Positions 58,868-64,000 of a DNA stretch of 64,000 nucleotides are shown here, in pieces. This DNA is from Pseudomonas grandcourensis. GTDB lineage: Bacteria > Pseudomonadota > Gammaproteobacteria > Pseudomonadales > Pseudomonadaceae. Each line of letters starts with the position of its first letter. The stretch's first letter is position 1. The notes beneath the pieces are model-generated. The model did not search any database. It saw only the letters and a program-made list of their open reading frames with translations, and was not told the origin of the DNA. A program made the position numbers and the translations under genes. The stretch is from contig NZ_CP150919.1 in the NCBI RefSeq assembly GCF_039909015.1, positions 596,501-660,500 on the forward strand, written 5' to 3'.

Positions 58868-59455
58868 TTAGCTGGGTTTTTGCTCGGCCCATTTTGGCGC
58901 TGTGGAAGGTTGCCAGGCATCCAGAGCATCGAGCAGGGTTTGCGGCGATTCGCTCACTTGCAGCATGTCACGGTGCTGCCCGCGAACGAAGCCTTCGCCG
59001 ACGATGTGATCAAGAAAAGACGTCAATTTGCTGTAGAAACCGTTCACTTCCAGCAATCCCAGCGGTTTGCCGTGGTAGCCGAGCTGGCCCCAGGTCCAGA
59101 CTTCGAACAGTTCTTCGAGGGTGCCAAGGCCGCCGGGCAGCGCGATAAAGGCATCGCTGAGCTCGGCCATCCGGGCCTTGCGCGCGTGCATGCCATCGAC
59201 GACTTCCAGGCGAGTCAGGCCGCTGTGGCCGATTTCCTTGTCCTTGAGGCTTTGCGGGATGATGCCGATCACTTCACCGCCGGCCGCCAGGGCCGCATCG
59301 GCGACGATGCCCATCAGGCCCACGGCGCCACCGCCATACACCAGGGTCAGCTTGCGCTCGGCCAACGCCCGGCCAAGGGCCACGGCTGCTTCGCGGTAGG
59401 CCGGGTTGGTGCCGGTGCTGGCACCACAAAATACACAAACGGATGATAAAGACAT
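58868..59455 (-). CDS. LOG-family (TIGR00730) Rossmann-fold protein
   Basis: 195 residues. [21 protein letters not shown], then [55 protein letters not shown]. The PGGxGTxxE motif and the R of the MHARK region are the catalytic set of LOG nucleoside-5'-monophosphate phosphoribohydrolases (cytokinin-activating type). In bacteria these likely act on purine nucleotides. I chose ATG 59455 over one four codons upstream. Confidence 0.92.
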   Translation of the reverse strand: MSLSSVCVFCGASTGTNPAYREAAVALGRALAERKLTLVYGGGAVGLMGIVADAALAAGGEVIGIIPQSLKDKEIGHSGLTRLEVVDGMHARKARMAELSDAFIALPGGLGTLEELFEVWTWGQLGYHGKPLGLLEVNGFYSKLTSFLDHIVGEGFVRGQHRDMLQVSESPQTLLDALDAWQPSTAPKWAEQKPS

Positions 59456-59515
59456 GCCTTGCTCCATGGTCGATCAGGGCCACAGAGTAAAGGCAGGCGC
59501 ATGGCTCTCCAAGGG

Positions 59516-59605
59516 CTAGACTTCGAGTTCTGGAGTTTCGTACGTACCGCTGGCGCCGCAGGCATAGGCGGCGAGCAAACTGCACAACAGGCTGTTGATC
59601 GACAT
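59516..59605 (-). CDS. Possible 29-residue small protein
   Basis: MSINSLLCSLLAAYACGASGTYETPELEV, read from 59605. The N-terminal half is hydrophobic with two cysteines and the rest is polar. The ribosome site is weak (GGAACG). It is in the same direction as the LOG-family gene, which begins about 60 bp further on. No family is recognised. Confidence 0.35.
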   Translation of the reverse strand: MSINSLLCSLLAAYACGASGTYETPELEV

Positions 59606-59713
59606 GACAGACGTTCCATTTGAAGGGGGACGGCCTGATGATAGGCCCGGACCAGACACTTGGCCGGTAGATAATTTGCATCGGTGTCATAGCCCGAAAG
59701 TTGTATACAATTT

Positions 59714-59727
59714 TTGATTCAAGTCAT
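59714..59727 (+). promoter_or_regulatory. Possible ANR (FNR-like) site upstream of azu
   Basis: TTGATTCAAGTCAT matches the left half of TTGAT-N4-ATCAA fully and three of five positions on the right, 74 bp upstream of azu. Azurin is induced under low oxygen through ANR in P. aeruginosa, so the site is plausible. Confidence 0.4.
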
Positions 59728-59800
59728 ATGAACTTGCGAAGTTTTCAGGCAGTCTTCTGTCCATTCGCGATTCTCGTTAACCCTGCCTTGGAGATTCACC

Positions 59801-60247
59801 ATGTTTGCCAAACTTGTTGCGGTATCCCTGTTGACACTGGCCAGCAGCCAATTGATGGCTGCAGAGTGCAAAGTCACCGTCGACTCCACCGACCAGATGT
59901 CTTTCGACACGAAGGCCATTGAAATCGACAAGAGCTGCAAGACGTTTACCGTGGAACTCAAGCACTCCGGCAGCTTGCCGAAGAACGTCATGGGCCATAA
60001 CTGGGTGCTGAGTAAAGAAGCCGACATGCAGCCAATCGCCACCGACGGCCTGAGCGCCGGCATCGACAAGAACTACCTGAAAGAAGGCGACGCCCGCGTG
60101 ATCGCCCACACCAAGATCATCGGCGCCAATGAAACCGATTCGGTGACCTTCGATGTGTCCAAGCTGGATGCGGCTGAAAAATACGGTTTCTTCTGCTCGT
60201 TCCCGGGCCACATCTCGATGATGAAAGGTACCGTGACTCTGAAGTAA
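59801..60247 (+). CDS. azu: Azurin
   Basis: Periplasmic blue-copper electron carrier. 148 residues; signal peptide 1–20 cleaved before [14 protein letters not shown]. Copper ligands in precursor numbering are H66 (MGHNW), C132 (FFCSF), H137 (PGHIS) and M141. These correspond to H46, C112, H117 and M121 of the mature protein. GGAG lies 10 bp upstream of the ATG. Confidence 0.98.
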   Translation: MFAKLVAVSLLTLASSQLMAAECKVTVDSTDQMSFDTKAIEIDKSCKTFTVELKHSGSLPKNVMGHNWVLSKEADMQPIATDGLSAGIDKNYLKEGDARVIAHTKIIGANETDSVTFDVSKLDAAEKYGFFCSFPGHISMMKGTVTLK

Positions 60248-60270
60248 TCAGGCACACCGCGTCATCGTTC

Positions 60271-60336
60271 TTCGCGAGCAGGCTCGCTCCCACATTTGAT
60301 CGCGGTCTAATTGTGGGAGCGAGCCTGCTCGCGAAG
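60271..60336. repeat. REPIN, family I, reversed arm order
   Basis: TTCGCGAGCAGGCTCGCTCC at 60271 and TGGGAGCGAGCCTGCTCGCG ending 60336, with a short centre. Between azu and nadE, which converge. Confidence 0.82.
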
Positions 60337-60370
60337 GGGCCATCAGCATCAATGAATCTAATGGCCAAAG

Positions 60371-60406
60371 AAAAGCCCGCTGCGGATCACTCCTCAGCGG
60401 GCTTTT
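60371..60406. terminator. Bidirectional terminator between azu and nadE
   Basis: AAAAGCCCGCTG and CAGCGGGCTTTT form a perfect 12-bp stem with A and T ends, working for both the azu (+) and nadE (-) transcripts. Confidence 0.9.
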
Positions 60407-60421
60407 TCATTCACTCATGCC

Positions 60422-61249
60422 TCAAGGCGCAAACGGCATCACCCGCTTGTGATGGGTCTTGTTGTAGGTATCAACAATGATCCTGAACGCCTCTTCACGC
60501 ACCGGCTCGCCGTGCAGGAAGGCGTCGATCTCGGCGTAGGTCACGCCGTGGGACGCCTCGTCCGGTTTACCCGGCGACAGATCCTCAAGGTCGGCGGTCG
60601 GGACTTTCTCCACCAGCGACTCCGGCGCACCGAAGCTGCGGGCGATGGCCCGGACCTGGTTTTTCACCAGTCCACTCAGTGGCGCCAGGTCGCAGGCGCC
60701 GTCACCGAACTTGGTGAAGAAACCCATCACCGCTTCCGCCGCGTGGTCGGTGCCGATCACCAGGCCATGGGCCGCGCCGGCGATGGTGTACTGGGCGACC
60801 ATGCGCATGCGCGCCTTGGTGTTGCCGAGCACGAAGTCCACCGACACCGCATGTTTGCCTTCGAAGGCCGCGACTTCATTGGCCAGGGCTTTGACCGCCG
60901 GGCCGATGTTCACGGTGTGGCGCTCGTCCGGCTTGATGAAATCCACCGAAGCCTGGGCGTCGTGTTCATCGAACTGGGTTTCATAGGGCAGGCGCACGGC
61001 GATGAATTTGTAGGCGGCATCACCGCTGCGCTGGCGCAGTTCACGGACGGCCCGTTGGGCCAGCAGGCCGGCGGTCAGGGAGTCGACCCCGCCACTGATG
61101 CCCAGCACCAGGGTCTTGAGCCCGGAGTTGACCAGGCAGTCCTGAATGAAGGTCAACCGCCGGGCGACTTCGGCCTCAAGGGCGGCTTCGTCGGCGAATG
61201 GCGGCTGGACCTTGAGCTGTTCAGCAATCTCACGCTGTACGGCTTGCAT
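60422..61249 (-). CDS. nadE: Ammonia-dependent NAD(+) synthetase
   Basis: Final step of NAD synthesis, deamido-NAD plus ammonia to NAD. 275 residues. The PP-loop is [47 protein letters not shown] and [17 protein letters not shown] are family blocks. There is no glutaminase domain, so it uses free ammonia. It lies 4 bp after pncB in the same direction; together they form the salvage operon from nicotinate to NAD. Confidence 0.96.
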   Translation of the reverse strand: MQAVQREIAEQLKVQPPFADEAALEAEVARRLTFIQDCLVNSGLKTLVLGISGGVDSLTAGLLAQRAVRELRQRSGDAAYKFIAVRLPYETQFDEHDAQASVDFIKPDERHTVNIGPAVKALANEVAAFEGKHAVSVDFVLGNTKARMRMVAQYTIAGAAHGLVIGTDHAAEAVMGFFTKFGDGACDLAPLSGLVKNQVRAIARSFGAPESLVEKVPTADLEDLSPGKPDEASHGVTYAEIDAFLHGEPVREEAFRIIVDTYNKTHHKRVMPFAP

Positions 61250-61253
61250 GAAT

Positions 61254-62480
61254 TCACTCCTTGCTAGATGTACTTGAAAGGGCGGCAGGAACCTGGAAAA
61301 CGTGTCGCAAGTAAGCGACGAAATTCGGGTCTTTGCAGTGCGTCTTGCCTGGCTCGTCGGAGATCTTCGCCACCGGCTGGCCGTTGCAGGCGGCCATTTT
61401 AAGCACGATGCTCATCGGTTCGACACCTGGAATATCACAGGTCAGGTTGGTGCCGATGCCGAAGCTGACATTGATCCGACCGCGCAGCGCCCGGAATATT
61501 TCCAGACACTTGGGCAATGTCAGGCTGTCGGAGAACGTCAGCGTCTTGCTCATCGGGTCGATGCCGAGCCTGTGATAGTGGGCGATGGCTTTTTCCGCCC
61601 AGATCACCGGGTCGCCCGAGTCGTGGCGCAAACCGTCGAAAAGCTTGGCGAAAAACAGATCGAAATCGCCGAGAAAGGCATCCATGGTGATGCAGTCGGT
61701 CAGGGCAATCCCCAGCAGGCCACGGTATTCGCGGACCCAGCAATCGAGTGCGGCGATCTGGCTGTCGATCAGCCGCGGGCCGAGTTGCTGGTGGGCCATG
61801 ATCCATTCGTGGGCCATGGTGCCCAGGGGTTTCATGTCCAGTTCCCGGGACAGGTGCACGTTGCTGGTGCCGACGAAGCGTCCTGGGAAATCATGCTTGA
61901 GCACATTCACCACTTCTTCCTGCACCCGATACGAGAAACGACGGCGCGTGCCGAAATCGGCCACCTGCAATTCGGACAATTCATCACTGCTGGCGTTGGC
62001 GCTCAGCCAGTCGAACTTGAGGTAGAGCTGCTCGCGGGCCTGCTCCAGCACGACTTCGCGGTAGCGATAGCGGTTGCGCACCTCGCTGACCAGGGCCAGC
62101 AGCGGCACTTCGAACAGGATCACATGCAGCCAGGGGCCACGCAGGCGGATAAACAGCTCACCGTTTTCGATGCCGGTGTGGATGTAGCGCAGGTTGAAGC
62201 GAAACAAACCGAGAAACCGCAGGAAGTCCGGCTTCAGGAAACTGATGCGCTCCAGAAAGCTCAACTGGTCGGCGCTCAGGCTCAGTTCGGCCAGGCGCTC
62301 GATCTGGAAGCGGATTTCCGCCAGGTACGGGCGCAAGTCCTCGCCGTTACGGCAACGAAACTCCCATTCGACTTCGACGTTCGGGTAGTTGTGCAGCACC
62401 GCCTGCATCATCGTCAATTTGTAGAAGTCGGTGTCGAGCAGGTTCTGCACGATGCGATCGGCAAACACACTCTCGCTCAT
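61254..62480 (-). CDS. pncB: Nicotinate phosphoribosyltransferase
   Basis: Turns nicotinate into nicotinate mononucleotide, the entry of NAD salvage. 408 residues. [53 protein letters not shown] (with the activating histidine), [14 protein letters not shown] and [23 protein letters not shown] are typical. Upstream of nadE with a 4-bp gap. Confidence 0.96.
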   Translation of the reverse strand: MSESVFADRIVQNLLDTDFYKLTMMQAVLHNYPNVEVEWEFRCRNGEDLRPYLAEIRFQIERLAELSLSADQLSFLERISFLKPDFLRFLGLFRFNLRYIHTGIENGELFIRLRGPWLHVILFEVPLLALVSEVRNRYRYREVVLEQAREQLYLKFDWLSANASSDELSELQVADFGTRRRFSYRVQEEVVNVLKHDFPGRFVGTSNVHLSRELDMKPLGTMAHEWIMAHQQLGPRLIDSQIAALDCWVREYRGLLGIALTDCITMDAFLGDFDLFFAKLFDGLRHDSGDPVIWAEKAIAHYHRLGIDPMSKTLTFSDSLTLPKCLEIFRALRGRINVSFGIGTNLTCDIPGVEPMSIVLKMAACNGQPVAKISDEPGKTHCKDPNFVAYLRHVFQVPAALSSTSSKE

Positions 62481-62580
62481 AACGGGAATCTCCAGCGTTG
62501 CAGCGGTATTGATCAGTGGCGCTAGTGGCGCATATCACTGGGCAGGATTGCCAGCAGTTTTTTGACCGCCGCAATTCCCC

Positions 62581-62669
62581 TGTAGGAGTGAGCCTGCTCG
62601 CGAATGCGGTTTGTCGGTCACATTGATGCTGGATGTGCCGACGCTTTCGCGAGCAGGCTCGCTCCTACA
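62581..62669. repeat. REPIN, family I
   Basis: TGTAGGAGTGAGCCTGCTCG at 62581 and its inverted match ending 62669. Between pncB and the LysR gene. Confidence 0.84.
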
Positions 62670-62685
62670 AAGAATGTGCCGAGGC

Positions 62686-63597
62686 TCAATGTTGTGGAGC
62701 CTCCGGGCTATCAATCTGCTCCAGCATCCACTTCACAAAGTCCCGCACCTTGGGCACTTCCGCCGAGTGCTCCGGGTACGCTAGGTAATAGGCGTCGCTG
62801 CTGGGCATTGCATGCTGCCAGGGAATGACCAGCTTGCCGTCGGCCAGTTCCTCTTCCACCAGAAAGCGCGGCAACAATGCCACGCCGCAACCGACCTGGG
62901 CGGCGCGGATGCACATATAAAAGGTTTCGAAGCGTGGGCCGTGGTAGCTGTGCTCGGTGTGGTAGCCCTGATGCTCGAACCAGTCGTGCCAGGCCTGGGG
63001 GCGGGAGGCGTTTTGCAGCAGGACCAGATCGGACAGTTGCGTCGGATCGGTAAACGGCGTGTCCGGCAGGCTGCCCGGGGCACACACCGGCACCAGCTCT
63101 TCGCCGAACAGCTTCAGGCATTCGGTGCCGGGCCGCGAGCCCTGGCCGAAGTAGAACGCCAGATCGCTGCGGCCTTGCAGCAGATCGTCGGCTTCCTGCT
63201 CGCTGCACAGGTCCAGGTGAATCGACGGATGCCGCAGGCGCCAGCCTTTCAGGCGAGGCACCAGCCAGCGTGCACCGAAGGTAGGAGGCGTCGAGACGCG
63301 CAGGACTGCTGTTTCGCCACCGTAGGAACGCAGGTAGTGGGTTGACATCTCGACCTGTGTGAGGATTTTTCGCACCTCCACCAGGTACAGATCGCCAGCC
63401 GGCGTCATCTGCAGGCGGCGGCGCACCCGGCGAAACAGCAGGTGCTGCAACAATTCTTCGAGTTGTGCGACCTGTTTGCTCACGGCGCTTTGGGTCAGAT
63501 TCAACTCTTCGGCGGCCCGGGTGAAGCTCAAATGCCGGGTGACGGCCTCGAAGCACTGCAACGCAGCGATCGATGGCAAGTAGCGTTTATTCAGCAT
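62686..63597 (-). CDS. LysR-family transcriptional regulator (GcvA-like)
   Basis: 303 residues. N-terminal winged helix (LPSIAALQCFEAVTRHLSFTRAAEELNLTQSAVSKQVAQLEELL), then the substrate-binding domain. VSTPPTFGARWLVPRLKGWRLRHPSIHLDL is the GcvA-subgroup core. Divergent from the aldehyde dehydrogenase gene, which it probably controls, 175 bp away. In P. putida a LysR gene holds the same place beside amaB. Confidence 0.9.
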   Translation of the reverse strand: MLNKRYLPSIAALQCFEAVTRHLSFTRAAEELNLTQSAVSKQVAQLEELLQHLLFRRVRRRLQMTPAGDLYLVEVRKILTQVEMSTHYLRSYGGETAVLRVSTPPTFGARWLVPRLKGWRLRHPSIHLDLCSEQEADDLLQGRSDLAFYFGQGSRPGTECLKLFGEELVPVCAPGSLPDTPFTDPTQLSDLVLLQNASRPQAWHDWFEHQGYHTEHSYHGPRFETFYMCIRAAQVGCGVALLPRFLVEEELADGKLVIPWQHAMPSSDAYYLAYPEHSAEVPKVRDFVKWMLEQIDSPEAPQH

Positions 63598-63772
63598 GGG
63601 CGGTCCTTGGTTCTTGTCTCTTTATTGCCAGCAATGCACAGCATGAATAAACGGAATGATATCTCTCTTAATGGTCGTTTGTTGAGTAACCTCCGGGCAG
63701 CTAAAACTACAGGTCTGATCAGCCGTGAATTTCCGGCTGCACGTGTTCTGTCTTTTGCTTGAGGAGTGACCC

Positions 63773-64000
63773 ATGGTTGCCGCATTGCTTGATCGTCTTG
63801 GTGTGAACCCGGCCCTGTACCAGAACGGCAAAGTGCCGGTGCATTCGCCGATCGATGGCAGCAGGATCGCCGCCGTGAACTGGGAAGGCGCTGCTGAAGT
63901 CGAGCAGCACATCAGTCGCGCAGATCATGCGTTCGATCTGTGGCGCAAGGTCCCGGCACCGCGCCGTGGCGAACTGGTGCGGCAACTGGGTGACATCCTG
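63773..64000 (+). CDS. amaB: Piperideine-6-carboxylate dehydrogenase AmaB, N-terminal part (window edge)
   Basis: The first 76 residues are visible: MVAALLDRLGVNPALYQNGK, then VPVHSPIDGSRIAAVNWEGAAEVEQHISRADHAFDLWRKVPAPRRGELVRQLGDIL. This is the start of an ALDH7-family aldehyde dehydrogenase. The sequence and LysR neighbour fit AmaB, which oxidises the lysine/pipecolate degradation intermediate to 2-aminoadipate. GAGGAG precedes the ATG. The catalytic part lies beyond the window. Confidence 0.85.
   Translation, partial: MVAALLDRLGVNPALYQNGKVPVHSPIDGSRIAAVNWEGAAEVEQHISRADHAFDLWRKVPAPRRGELVRQLGDIL

Overview
The window is a chromosomal segment of a Pseudomonas of the fluorescens group. Gene order matches the conserved Pseudomonas backbone serB–psd–rhdA–HDOD–motAB–rsgA–orn–queG–nnr–tsaE–amiB–mutL–miaA–hfq–hflXKC–hisZ–purA–rnr–rlmB–rpsF/rpsR/rplI–dnaB–ygiQ–(transglutaminase/ATP-grasp cluster)–azu–nadE–pncB–amaB. 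Base composition is high-GC, azurin is present, and two families of Pseudomonas REP/REPIN hairpins sit between genes.

Layout. 1–7.1 kb: a YtjB-like partial gene, serB, psd, rhdA, an HDOD signalling gene, and motAB behind a strong FliA-type promoter. 7.1–9.0 kb: an anti-phage-type island on the minus strand, TIR–caspase–TIR, inserted between motB and rsgA. It matches the TIR-caspase (type IV Thoeris) architecture but has two unlike TIR genes around one caspase-like protease. 9.2–11.7 kb: rsgA, orn and a TRIC/YadS-type channel. 11.8–21.9 kb: an accessory toxin-type island with a 1338-residue DUF6543/leucine-rich-repeat protein, an unrecognised 326-residue beta-rich protein and a 1617-residue RHS protein. 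The RHS protein has a variable C-terminal domain and no immunity gene after it.

21.9–36.0 kb: housekeeping genes, mostly one long plus-strand run with overlapping stops and starts: queG (divergent), nnr, tsaE, amiB, mutL, miaA, hfq, hflX, hflK, hflC, then hisZ and purA. 36.1–41.4 kb: a chemoreceptor with a TTG start, a Fur-box-associated iron transporter pair (hitAB type, no ATPase gene), and a 254-bp-period tandem repeat. Each copy of that repeat holds its own promoter, tRNA-Leu(CAG) and terminator. 41.6–51.3 kb: rnr–rlmB, the rpsF–rpsR–DUF2232–rplI ribosomal operon, dnaB and ygiQ.

51.6–58.4 kb: a three-gene cluster (transglutaminase/DUF2126, circularly permuted ATP-grasp plus alpha-E, second transglutaminase) of the predicted peptide-ligation type. 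58.6–64.0 kb: a small conserved protein, a LOG-family hydrolase, azurin, the NAD salvage pair pncB–nadE, a LysR regulator and the start of amaB (lysine catabolism), which runs off the window. The most notable system is the TIR–caspase–TIR operon, followed by the toxin island and the ATP-grasp/transglutaminase cluster.
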